A stretch of DNA of 64,000 bases from Mytilus edulis (taxonomy: Eukaryota; Mollusca; Bivalvia; Mytilida; Mytilidae), in the NCBI RefSeq assembly GCF_963676685.1, contig NC_092350.1, positions 40,457,373 to 40,521,372 on the forward strand. Direction: 5' to 3'. Positions 35,207-45,855 of the stretch are shown piece after piece; the stretch's first letter is position 1; every line of letters begins with the position of its first letter. A model generated the notes under the pieces. It had not been told where the DNA came from. It worked only from the letters and a program-made list of their open reading frames with translations, and ran no database searches. A program made the position numbers and the translations under genes.

Positions 35207-36243
35207 TTAATGTATTCTAAAATAAGAAAGAAATTGCATAATTGGTTTTCATCATGCGTAAAATCGATCAGATGTACATGTTCCCTGTTTGGATAAATCC
35301 ACAACATAGATAGCTAAAAGTGGAAGTTCCCTAGTTGTCTGTACCGAGTCTACTCGAACTTATTCAATATTTTTAAAAGAGCTACGCCATGAGCAAAAAA
35401 TACGCCCATCAACCTTTAAGCTGATCTTCATGCTTTATATGAATTTATATGATCCAATAGAAATACTAAAACCACTTCATCAATATAGCAGTTTTTGATC
35501 ATTTGTCTGAAAAGTGGAAAATTCCCTTCTGTATGAATACATTCCTAATACTTCAAAACGTAAATCAGAAATTGTTAAAGAATCGTATGAAAATTCATGT
35601 CAATATATATTAAAAAAATTCAATAAGGTTTCTTAAAAGTTGATTAATTATAGTCAGAAAACTGAAAATTCCATATTTTCTGAGAAAAAATTCCCATAGC
35701 ACGGAAATACAGAATTTTAAAACAAATAAAACTTGAAAGCAAGTTTACGTCACGGATATACAAAAAAATCACCAAATCTTTATGAAAATTGGTAAAAGCA
35801 TTTTCGTGTTATAGTCCGAAGTGTTGACGACGGAAGAACAATGGTATATTGTCTTTAAATTCATGCGTATAAAAATGAAAGCATATTGATTTTATACAAG
35901 AAAGATGACCTTAAACATGTAGTTCAACACTTTCTTATAAGAGCTTTAACAGTCTCAAACGTGAAATAATGAAGAATCTGTAAATTATGTTTCGAACCAG
36001 GCAAAAATACGTATGAAATCAATGTTCCTGGTTGGTTTAACCCAATAAACCATACAAAACAGCGAAAAGTTTTAAATAATTCAAAGGTTTTCGGCAGCAT
36101 ATTAAACGAGACCTCATAAAGCAGCCATTGATATATTTAATAAAAAAGTTAATATATAGATAAACTTTAAACGAGAAACGGTTTTAAAATTCCAAATGAA
36201 AAATAATAAAACAGTGAAAAAATGTTAAGAAAAACAAGTTTAC

Positions 36244-36346
36244 CTGTAATGTAAATCAACATCAAAATAAATCTGTTCGATCTGGAAGTATACAATATGT
36301 AAACAGTTACGTGAATATGATTAACTTAAAGTTCTTAAACCTCGAG
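36244..36346 (-). promoter_or_regulatory. Exon-1/promoter module of the 35206 fragment
   Basis: Donor ATTACAG|GTAAAC with the last exon base at 36244, a diverged ACTTCCAGATCGAACA (about 36270-36285), and an altered TATA-like region near 36325-36345. This is the most decayed of the seven modules, in line with a dead gene. Confidence 0.4.
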
Positions 36347-36539
36347 AAAAAAATGCAGCAGATGTTGAATGTCCTCAATCTGATAATCAAAGAAGATTAT
36401 GTTCAAGAAAACAAGTGGAAAAATATATTGCCACTTATAACAAGAGTGCACACGCTGAAATGTCTCGCCTTCTTTACTAACCACTGATATTTTGTTTATA
36501 GTCCTAAATATAAAGCTTTACTACAACTATCCCATAAAC

Positions 36540-37078
36540 TTAACATGATCCAAGAAAATGAGGCCACGATCGTATAAATTGAAAGGGGCAATACATGTTC
36601 ACCTTACAATCATTCAATAAACTATCTATAGTTGACCTATTGCTTTTAGTTTCAAAAAAAATGAACATTGACTAATGAACCAAGAAAATTAGGTCAGGTT
36701 CAGATAAATAAAGGCCCTTGCCAGGCAGACATGTCCTGCTTACAATCATTCCATACATCAAATATAGTTGACCTATTACTTATAGTTAAAGAAAAACAGA
36801 CAAAAACACAAAAACTCAACATTGAGCAATGAACCGTGAAAATGAGGTCAAGGTCAAATTAGACCTGAAAGACTGACATATACATCTTAAAATCTTTCCT
36901 AATACCAAAAATAGTAAGCCTATTGCATATAGTATTAGAAGAATGAACCATGAAAATAAGGTCATGGTCAAATGAAACCTGTCAGTTGGACATGTACTCC
37001 TACAATCATCCGATACACTAAATACATTATACCTAGTGTGTACAGTTTAAGAACATCAGACCAAAACACAAAAACTTT
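36540..37078. repeat. Minisatellite with AGGTCAAGGTCA-like boxes, first part
   Basis: About four diverged units of 120-140 bp, each with a GAACC-TGAAAATGAGGTCAAGG box followed by ACATG, CTTACAATCATTCCATACA and AGTTGACCTATT. It is interrupted at about 37079 by a LINE 3' end and resumes at about 38160. Confidence 0.7.
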
Positions 37079-37251
37079 TTATTTTTATTTTTTATTTATA
37101 ACTTCCAATTTACAACATAATATACACATATATAATAGCAATATATAATTTATAAATCTATATATATTATCTAATCAATACATTTTTCTATCAGGAAGCA
37201 ATTTTTTATAATATACAAATATAAGATAAAGAGTAAAGCAGTTTTGAACAC

Positions 37252-37373
<122 letters not shown>

Positions 37374-37520
37374 AGTGTTGTGAGTTTTCAATATAATTCA
37401 TCTAGACATTGAATTCTATTTTAGTATAGTAAATACAGAATTTTCATTTATAATATGTATAATATTAAGTGTAAAGTATATAAATTTTTGTACTTCACTA
37501 AGTAATCTATCAAAAACAAT

Positions 37521-38016
37521 TCATTCTCTGCGAAACTGATTTTCACATTTGTTTTTTATAGTAATATTTGTGTCCATTGCATACACATATTTCATCTTTT
37601 CTTTTACTGATTTTATTTTTTTTAAACATTTGGAATTATTAATATATTGCTTTATGGTAAGAAAAAGAGTATTTTTTGCCTTTTGATATTTTGCAATGTT
37701 ACCAAAAAAAGCAAACTTCTTTTGCAAAAAGTACACTAATTCCATTGGTCAGAAACCAATTTTCAATCTGTTCTTATAATAATTGTGTATGTTCACATTC
37801 CCAAAATAAATGTTCTAATGTTTCAATTTCTCTTTTACAAACTGTACAATTTGGATTATCAAAAATCTTAATTTTATGAAGAAATTTGTTTGAAGCTAAG
37901 ATTCGATGTTTGAATCTATACTGTAGCCATTGTAACTTAGTATTATTAGTGACAACAAATGGCAGTATTGACCGTCCCTTTGGTATCATTTGTCCCTCTT
38001 TTATCATTTTTTCCAA
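37521..38016 (-). pseudogene. LINE RT C-terminal zinc-binding region, broken
   Basis: It reads TKLQWLQYRFKHRILASNKF, then NCTVCKREIETLEHLFWECEH, the C-x2-C...H-x4-C zinc-like motif at the end of many non-LTR retrotransposon polymerases. A stop follows at about 37774. The tail region (NIAKYQKAKNTLFLTIKQYI and KMKYVYAMD) resumes in another frame at 37521-37745 after a shift in a T-rich run. It is a dead 3' end. Which LINE clade it belongs to is not resolved. Confidence 0.7.
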
Positions 38017-38159
38017 TGATTTTGATCAAGCCAAAAATTTCAGTCCATCTTAACTGACTAGTGGGAACACTTCAATTTTTATTAAAAAAAACCAATATAC
38101 ATATCTTTCAATCCTTTCAAACTTTAAACAAGTCTTTTAATAGCAGATGGAATTAAAAA

Positions 38160-38620
38160 TCTTAACTCTTATCACTGAACCAAGACAACGAGGTCCAGGT
38201 CAGATGATACCTGCCTGTTGGACATGTACACCTTACACTCCTTCCATACACCAAATATACTAGACTCTTATAGTATAAGAAACATGGACTTGACCACCAA
38301 ATCTTAACTTTGTTCACTGCTCTATGAAATGAGGTCGAGGTCAAGTGAAACTGGCATGAGAACCTTACAAGGTTTGAAGCTAAGATTCGATATAACTTAA
38401 AATAAGAGAGGAATTAACATTACAAAAAATCTAAACTTTTTTTCTAGTTGTCACTGAACCATGAAAATACGGCCAAGGACACTGGTCATGTGACAGACGA
38501 AAACTCGTAACATAAGGCATCTATATAAAAGTATGAAGCAACCAGGTTTTCCACCTTCTAAAATATAAAGCTTTTTAAGAAGTTAGCTAACGCATTCGCC
38601 GCCGCCGCCGCCGCGGGACA
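38160..38620. repeat. Minisatellite, second part, ending in (CCG)n
   Basis: It resumes with GAACCAAGACAACGAGGTCC and further GAGGTCGAGGTCAAGTGAAA boxes. A short CCG tract lies at 38598-38616 (CGCCGCCGCCGCCGCCGCGG). Confidence 0.65.
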
Positions 38621-38639
38621 AAAGTTGCAGGCTTAACCA

Positions 38640-39635
38640 AAATTGCCTTAACAGCGGAGAACATATAGTTTTTTACAGCAATTTTTATCCTGACTACCTG
38701 AAATACTTGTACTTAACCCTTAAAATTCCTTTTAAAAAACGTGCATATTTGATACAGTTCTATCTGCATATAACTTTTTGTTATTTTTATAAATAGTTAT
38801 TGTTGTATTTGATTAGTTTGCAAAGAATATGTTTGAATCTATAGCATGTAAGTATGTATTAAAATATATATAAAGAAGATACTTATTATGATAATATGTG
38901 TGTTTTTAACTTTTTTATTAAGGAATTATTTTTGAATGCTGTTCACCACTTATCATTTGTCGTCATATTAAAAGGATCGCTGATGTTATATTCGGACACT
39001 GTTCACCGATCAAAACGGAATGATGCCACTTTAGTCATATATTCATAATCATGAATTCTAGTAACAGCATCATAACAAAACTTGTGGTTATAAAAAGAGA
39101 TTCAACGACTGTGAGTGTCAACTGTTCCATAATAAGTATACAGCTAAGATGATCCCTGTACCCTTATTTTTGACATTTATTTATATTACTAGTATGTCTG
39201 TTTGTTCGTCACACAATATAATGGATATTTATATTACTTTCATACAAGTGAGAGATAATCGCAAATGCTGTTAATGTATCGTCTATGATCAAGCGATATT
39301 TGTTTTAAATCTCCTATAATAAGTCTTAAAAGATCATAAAGAAACTGAAAACCTAGCAATTGAAAAGTGCTGCGTTATACAAAACATAAAAAAAAAAACA
39401 GTCCGAAGAACAATACATCAGGTTGGTTGCTGATGAATCTATGGTAGATGAATTTTGATGCACAATCTGATTTCAAAAAAGTTGCAAACAATTAGGATCA
39501 CTTATAACATGCGTGTACTCTCAGATCAGTACTTAGTGTCTTATTGTTGTTGGGATATAGAAGTACCAATCTCTGTTTTTGTTAGATGTATTTCTATTTG
39601 TATCCATCTGATGACTTTTTCGACTGATGTTTATA
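38640..39635. other. No gene seen
   Basis: AT-rich spacer; small plus-strand frames such as the one at 39455 lead into the repeat that follows. Confidence 0.4.
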
Positions 39636-39639
39636 TTTT

Positions 39640-40005
39640 GTTCTTTTGTTGTACTGTTACACCACAGTCCCAGTTTAGGGGGAGGGTTGGGAGCACGCAA
39701 CCATGATTAACCAAGCCACATTATGTATGTATGTGCCTGTACCAAGTTAGGACTTTGTAACTCAGTGGTTGTCGTTTGTTTAAATGTTACATATTTGTTT
39801 TTCGTTCATTTTTTTTTTACATACATTAGGCCATAAGTTTTCTCGTTTGATTGTTTTTACATTTCTCATTTCGTGACTATAGCTGACTATGCGGTAAGGG
39901 CTTTGCTTATAATGGAAGGCCGTATGGTGACCTATAGTTAATAATTTCTGTGGCATTTGGTCTCTTGTGGAGAGTTGTCTCATTGGCAATCATACCACAT
40001 CTGCT
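39640..40005 (+). repeat. Retroelement 3' UTR and tail, plus strand
   Basis: A well-preserved copy: ACTGTTACACCACAG, GTTGTCGTTTGTT, TTTTTCGTTCATTTT, GCTGACTATGCGGTAAGGGC, TGGTGACCTATAGTTA, and the end GTCTCATTGGCAATCATACC plus ACATCTGC. It serves as the reference for the other copies in the window. Confidence 0.75.
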
Positions 40006-40377
40006 TCTGTTTTTATTTTTACACCCTGACAGGAAACTTTTGAATGATGCTTAAATCTCTGAAAACCAACAAAATGTTTTTGGTTCTACTCCATTGAGTT
40101 TCAGTGATTATCTGAATAATTTCTTTTACCCAGGAGGAAAATAAAAACATAGCAGCATTCTGTTTAACATAGCTCATTTTCCTTTTATATATGAACTATT
40201 ATTCCATAGAAATATGATATTGATTGTCATTTCAATGCTTACATCGTCAAATCTGGGAATTCGATGGATTCCAGATAAAGTGTGTCTCCTCTTTACTTTC
40301 TTATGTTATACTGCTTTCGTCTTAGTAAGATCATAATTAATTCTAACAACTATCGTGCATTTCATTTCACAATTGCT

Positions 40378-40440
40378 TTTGATAGAGGATTGCTGCTTAC
40401 GCGGAAGCTATTAAATCGAGAGTTTCAAGTGATAATATTA
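40378..40440 (+). pseudogene. Short fragment of the RT-element ORF
   Basis: It reads DRGLLLTRKLLNREFQV, matching DRGLLLTRKLLNQEFQM of the RT at 20710-21345. It is isolated and too short to be functional. Confidence 0.65.
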
Positions 40441-41204
40441 AAAGCATATCTTGAAAAACAAATACAGATTTTTTTTACATTTACAGGTAAAAGATAAAAT
40501 GAAAAGGGACATTTAATCGCGTTTACTAGACATACATACATAAGAGTATTATTGCTATCATCTGTGTATATCAAAGCCTGGAAACACTAAAAACATACAA
40601 AACGAAACTACATTGAAAAACGAAAATTGTGCCTAGATAGCGGCAAATGAAAATAAATCGTTCATTAAATATTTATAAGAAATACAATAAATTATGTTCT
40701 ATTACCTCAAAAGAATTGTAATAAACAACAGAAGTAATACGTTATACCGCTTATTTCGTGTTTAAATACAACACCTCGATAACATTTTAACAACTTGTCG
40801 AATAAAATCATTCAAGAATTATAACCAATATGTTTAGGACCTATGGAAGGTGCTACACGAACGACAACATTGTAGGTATGCTGATAATTGCCCGAAAATA
40901 ATAAATATGATAATAGAACTATATTGAACAATTGAGCATACAGGATGGTCCGTGCTAAAAAGCCAATTATGAATAGTTTGTTTCCGGGTTTACACAGGCA
41001 TATAATGATCAATTTCCGACATTTGTTACCTGTCAGCAGACTAAGAAAAAATGCCATTTCTTCAATTCACAAAAATGGAGCAAGTTGTTTCACGTTTCAT
41101 CTTTACTTCAAACAAAATTACAATATATCAAACAAACATAAGTCTAATGATTTAGAAACTTCTTTTTATCGTGAAATGAATTACAACGATTCGCAAAGAC
41201 AGTA

Positions 41205-42887
41205 CTAATGTATGGTTTCATATGTGAAAACAGTTTGTTGTTTGTTTGCAACCAACAGACAATTGCTTCTCCGATCGAAATGAATTGCACTAGGGTTTAC
41301 CAATCCATCATCCAGAGACAACAACTCTCTGCTTTGTTGTCCATCGGGAGATATCACCACAACGCGATGTGATGTTGAACAAACAACATACACGTTTCCA
41401 CTGCTATCTACTGCTAGACCACGTGGACATTTCAGTGTGTTCCCATCTTTAAATTTCCAGATCTGTTTGCCCTGCATGTCATAACATTTAACAGATTCAT
41501 TACTAGTGTAATAGATTTTGTTATCAAAGATTTCAATGTAGGACCATGAAAGTAAATTAGACTGGACTATAACTGTACTACTTCTGTCCTGAGGGTTGAG
41601 TTTGAGAATACCAATGTTGTTTGCACAAACATACAACGAACCATTGTGATAAATTATTCCATAGCATCTAGAGTTTGTTGATATATGCCCCGTTATCCTT
41701 TCTGTTTCAATATCGATAATATTGACACCATTACCATTCCACAAGTTTGACGTTGTAGCTATTGTTTTATCATGTATAAACGTTACATCAAATGAATGGG
41801 CCGGTTCGACTGAGATTTTACCATGTCTTTTCCAATCAGTTCTGAAGACAGCTATATTTCCGGTAATGTAGTCACTTATTGCAATGTTTCCACTCGGTAA
41901 TACAACAATTCCTCTTATGTCTAAAATTCCTATTTTTGTGGCTTTGATTAGGTTTAATTTGATATCAGCAATGGATTTTTTAATTTTTATATCCCCTAAC
42001 TGGGCCTGTCTATTTTTATACCTGACGAGATCAATTTTACATAGTATTTTATGTATCGTAACTGATCCAAATTTTTTGCTGTTATTTGTAATGTTGCTTA
42101 TTTTGTCATCTACTTTGAAGATCAAAGTCATTTCATCCAAGCTATGATCTCTTATGATCGACTGCAGGTACAACTCAGTAGTTGCTGCTTCTGATGAGAT
42201 CTTCCGTAATCCAAGGTACGTTTGAAGATCGGAAGCGTATCTTTCAATGTCTTTTAGTTGTTGTTCAGCATTGTTTGTGTCACCATTCTTACTTTCTAGT
42301 ATCTGTAGTGCTTGGTTCATATCATTATTTAATTTTGCTGTAATTTCAGAGACTTCATTTCTGATCTTCTCTTCTAATTTATCTAAGTGATTATTAATCT
42401 TGTTCCTTGTTTCGCTGATCTGGGACAATATTGTTTCTTCTTGCTGCTTTATACCTCCTTGTTGTTTCTTCAATTCATTTTGTAGTATTTCTATATTTCT
42501 ATTAATATCATTCAAACTGTTTTGTGTTTCTTGGAAAAGGGACGACATTTTAACGTTTTCTATAACCTTACTTATGGGTATTATACCTTTGCATCCATCA
42601 TGTTTCTCAATACATTTAAGACAGAGAAGTTCATCGTGAGCTTGGCAAACCATTTGGTATTGTTCATTATGGTCCATGCATGTATTACTGGTTTGTGAAA
42701 TAGATGCAGACATCGCCAAATGGTCCTGAATCGATACAGTCACGTGATGTTTAGACAACTTTGAAAATCCGTGGTAAGCGTTACAATCATCACAAAATGC
42801 TTGTTCACACTCGGGACACCAGAAAGTTGACGATTTGGTAACATGTCGTTGTTCACAGATATCACAGAGTTCCTGGGAAGCTGCCAT
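41205..42887 (-). CDS. TRIM-like B-box/coiled-coil/NHL protein (intact, 560 aa)
   Basis: I chose ATG 42887 (MAASQELCDICEQ) rather than the longer open frame from 42917. It lies 10 nt after an acceptor (TTTTTTGTAG) and gives exactly the 560 residues of the 29391 paralogue. B-box 1 has CDICEQ and CPECEQAFCDDC, and B-box 2 starts at CMDHNEQYQMVC. The coiled coil with KKQQGGIKQQEETILSQ covers about 120-220. NHL-like blades read RGIVVLPSGNIAIS, YGIIYHNGSLYVCA and PRGLAVDSSGNVYVV. There is no RING, signal peptide or membrane span. N-terminal sequence (MAASQELCDICEQRHVTKSS) is shared with the 56509 gene, making these two closest sisters. Its 5' UTR intron contains an RT-element remnant (43190-43590). 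The biochemical role is not established. Confidence 0.9.
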   Translation of the reverse strand: MAASQELCDICEQRHVTKSSTFWCPECEQAFCDDCNAYHGFSKLSKHHVTVSIQDHLAMSASISQTSNTCMDHNEQYQMVCQAHDELLCLKCIEKHDGCKGIIPISKVIENVKMSSLFQETQNSLNDINRNIEILQNELKKQQGGIKQQEETILSQISETRNKINNHLDKLEEKIRNEVSEITAKLNNDMNQALQILESKNGDTNNAEQQLKDIERYASDLQTYLGLRKISSEAATTELYLQSIIRDHSLDEMTLIFKVDDKISNITNNSKKFGSVTIHKILCKIDLVRYKNRQAQLGDIKIKKSIADIKLNLIKATKIGILDIRGIVVLPSGNIAISDYITGNIAVFRTDWKRHGKISVEPAHSFDVTFIHDKTIATTSNLWNGNGVNIIDIETERITGHISTNSRCYGIIYHNGSLYVCANNIGILKLNPQDRSSTVIVQSNLLSWSYIEIFDNKIYYTSNESVKCYDMQGKQIWKFKDGNTLKCPRGLAVDSSGNVYVVCSTSHRVVVISPDGQQSRELLSLDDGLVNPSAIHFDRRSNCLLVANKQQTVFTYETIH

Positions 42888-43189
42888 CAAATATATTCTA
42901 CAAAAAATAGGGAACATTTTTTTTTGTTATACTAGATCTGAAAAATGTTCATGTCATTACACTAAGTACATTGCATATTGGTTGTTTATTTATCAATATT
43001 TTTAAAAGACTTAGATACATGATGATTTTACTAGTCTGAATAATGGGTAAAGTTCGTGATAAGACTTACCTGATAAGTACGTTATTCAGTCAAAAGTAAA
43101 CTTGTCCGGTTATCTATACCAAGTTTTATCGAAACACATCCTGTAACCCATTCAATGAAAAGGTAAATACATAGCGTTTTTGGTTTTTA

Positions 43190-43590
43190 TCAAACTGTGG
43201 GAATCCGTGATACCGTCTTAGAACGGAATAAATATCCATTTCACAGATGATATCGGATATATTCCTTTTGCCGTAACTACTATACCGTTCCCTTTTCACG
43301 AATGTGACCTACCAAATTTTACTTTTTACCGGGTCTGTAATAAGATGAACAACACAACGGGTGCCACAGGTGGAGCAAGATCTGCTTACCCTTCTGGATC
43401 ACCTTCGATCACCCCATGTTATTGGTAGAGTTCGTGTTGATTAGGCTTCTAGTTTTCTGTATTGTGTCTTGTGTCCTATAACTTGTCTGTTTGTCTTTTT
43501 GATTTTTAGCCATGACATGGTCAGTTTATTTTCGAACTATGAGTGTGACTGTCCCTCTGGTATCTTTCGCCCTCCTCTAGTAATGTCTTA
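43190..43590 (+). mobile_element. RT-element 3' remnant inside a 5' UTR intron
   Basis: CAGATGATATCGGATATATTCC near 43250, GTGCCACAGGTGGAGCAAG near 43361 and GATTTTTAGCCATGACATGG near 43502 match the RT element 3' end. The same insertion is present at 56800-57200 in the sister gene, so it predates their duplication. Confidence 0.65.
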
Positions 43591-43647
43591 AACCATAATA
43601 ATTGATGGAATGTAACAGATAAATAACCAAATACAGAAAATGTTTAC

Positions 43648-43743
43648 CTATAGTCTGTAACAACGCCCAGGTATTCGACCAGGAAGTAAAGACAGGAAAC
43701 GAGTTACATAACGTTGATTAATGTCAAGTATTTAAACGCGGGA
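43648..43743 (-). promoter_or_regulatory. Promoter and noncoding exon 1 of the 41205-42887 gene
   Basis: Minus strand: CCGCGTTTAAATACTTG (about 43725-43741), ACTTCCTGGTCGAATAC (about 43672-43688), donor CTATAG|GTAAAC with the last exon base at 43648. The intron is about 760 nt. Confidence 0.55.
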
Positions 43744-44498
43744 GTTTTTAAATTTCATTACACTGAGTATGAATTGATGCTAGACTGTTACATATTTTTT
43801 TTTAAAGAAAAAAAAGAACAAAAATACATATTTTGCATACCAATTCCGTTTTCAATGCGCACTGCATTATGTTTCCATGTTATACGAGCATTTACGAGTT
43901 CAAGTGCGGTTAACACCAATAATAACCCTATCATTTAAATCACGTCCTCATTTCTAAAGTGTTATCTGTATTTTATTTGTTCATATAAAATAATCATTGT
44001 TTTCTTTTCATTACATTGCGAATAAAAATGTATAATTTTGTGTTAAGGAAAAGTAAATTTTAAATGACAAACAAAAACAGATAAAAATGATATAAGAAAC
44101 TTAATACTTCTGTTAACAAATTTCTACATTTATAGAAGGAAACTATCTATGGAACAAACCAATATAATAGCACTAAAACATTATTTAAAAGAAAACTTAT
44201 TAATAGAAAAAAATATATTCTATAAAAAATAAATTACTCAGTAGGGCAGAAAACTGCTACCCGTGGACTCCTTTACTTTTATAAAAACAAATAGACTCCA
44301 CATATAATGTATATATATTTCATATCCAAACAGCCTAATGTCTTAAAATCCTTTTCTGCAATGTATCAAAAAGCTGTGTCTATCAAATATATTATATATC
44401 TTCTGTTTAGTTTATATAACTATTATGCATACAAGTGTGTATAACTCATTATGTTCATGTGCAAATAAGAAAAAAATGAAATTTAATATAAAAAAAAC

Positions 44499-44529
<31 letters not shown>

Positions 44530-44750
44530 AACCTGTGCATTTGTTATACTTGATTATCATTGTAGATATAATACTAACAAAAACTAACAACTGTATAAAT
44601 ATGTTTATTTACTAATATTAACGATGCCGGGATAAGGTACCGGTACTTGATGTTTTAAAATAACAAATGTACAGATTTCAATAAAATATGATAACTTTAA
44701 AAAAAAAAATTGTTAATATGACATGAAGTATCATTGATATGATCATATAT
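43744..44750. other. No gene; AT-rich, (TA)n tract
   Basis: Upstream flank of the 42887 gene. A TA microsatellite lies at about 44501-44524. No ORF is supported. Confidence 0.45.
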
Positions 44751-44828
44751 ATATATATGTTCCGGACCATATGAGTATTTGGACCATACGCGTATGGTCG
44801 GGGTAATTAACAGGTAAAATTTTAATAC

Positions 44829-45097
44829 TTAAATATATTTCATTTCGTTTGAAATTGGGGTTTTCCCGTTAGGTATTTGTAGTTATTATATATAGATGGG
44901 AACTAGTGGAACTAGTTTTAGAACTAGTTCTGCAGGAGTATGTACTATTTATAAAGTCTGATGTTACGTGTACAAGGCACGAGAAAAGTTTTGGCGGTTT
45001 CTACGGGTGGGGTACTATATAAAGTTTGGCATTTAAATGTATTAGTATCGAAGGTGCTCGCAGTTAGGTCGTATAGTACGAAGTTAGTCACATTAAT
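44829..45097 (+). repeat. A1 repeat and promoter of the YR element
   Basis: 269 bp, identical by eye to A2 at 49274-49542. It contains the palindrome AGAACTAGTTCT (about 44921-44932) with neighbouring GGAACTAG repeats, and a good TATA box TATATAAAG at 45016-45024. Transcription would start near 45045-45055, ahead of the gag ATG at 45109. Confidence 0.85.
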
Positions 45098-45108
45098 TTA
45101 CGTTTATC

Positions 45109-45855
45109 ATGTCCGATACTGGTTCCGACCATGATGATTTGAGACCGTCCAAAAGTAAAGAGAGTACATCAAATACCGAGTTGTCTACTGATGGTGCCGT
45201 ATCTTTGTTTTCAACAGTTTTAACGAACGCTCTAGAACAGCAGAAAGTTAATTTAATCAAACATTTCGAAAACCAATTTATACAACCAGTGAAGTCAACC
45301 GGTGTTTCGACTCCAGATTTCGTTTTCAAGAGAGAGGGACATCGCATTCAGTACTTATTTAATACAGAAAGGTCCGACACGATTTCAAGAATAGAGAAAC
45401 TGATAAGGTCCAAATCGTACGTTCAGGCGTTGGAGGTGTTAGCAGAAGAGAAAGAAACCTTGCGGAAGAGGAACAAAATTGTGAAAATCGCCGACAAACA
45501 TGGATGGGACACCGTTAATGAATATCTTGATAGTCCTTTGGCTGACGATAAGGATGATGCAGCCAATTTGCGTTCCGCTATTGCCAGTGCTTCTAGAAAA
45601 AGGAAAAGTTCAAAACCGTATGATCGGCCCAGCAATAAGCCTACAGAAAGTGGAAATAAATTCAACGCAAAGAATTTTTTTCGTGGGATTAGTCAAAACA
45701 GTGGATTCGGAGAAAATGCAGGTCAGTCACAGAACAGATCCGGGAAATGCTTCTATTGCAATCAACAAGGACATTTCGCCAGATACTGTCCATTCAAGGC
45801 AAGTCCGTCAGCAACAGTCAGCACGGCCCCAAAGGAACAAGAAAAGTCACAGTAA
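45109..45855 (+). CDS. gag: Gag-like protein with CCHC zinc knuckle
   Basis: 248 residues from ATG 45109, the first ATG after the A1 promoter. The middle part is helical and charged (EKLIRSKSYVQALEVLAEEK, about residues 92-115), as in capsid-type proteins of YR elements. A basic region (ASRKRKSSKPYDRP) precedes one zinc knuckle C214-x2-C217-x4-H222-x4-C227 (CFYCNQQGHFARYC), likely for binding element RNA. The last 18 codons follow a GC-type splice donor AAG|GCAAGT at 45798/45799, located at a codon boundary directly after the knuckle. Use of it would replace the tail by the recombinase (see YR). The pol frame overlaps the 3' part in the +1 phase. Confidence 0.85.
   Translation: MSDTGSDHDDLRPSKSKESTSNTELSTDGAVSLFSTVLTNALEQQKVNLIKHFENQFIQPVKSTGVSTPDFVFKREGHRIQYLFNTERSDTISRIEKLIRSKSYVQALEVLAEEKETLRKRNKIVKIADKHGWDTVNEYLDSPLADDKDDAANLRSAIASASRKRKSSKPYDRPSNKPTESGNKFNAKNFFRGISQNSGFGENAGQSQNRSGKCFYCNQQGHFARYCPFKASPSATVSTAPKEQEKSQ

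Noticed and set aside
42888-42917. Upstream in-frame extension of the 41205 gene (and 56510-56548 of the 54815 gene)
   Set aside because: The extension lies across the conserved splice acceptor, so it is intronic. The paralogues all begin at MA(A/S).
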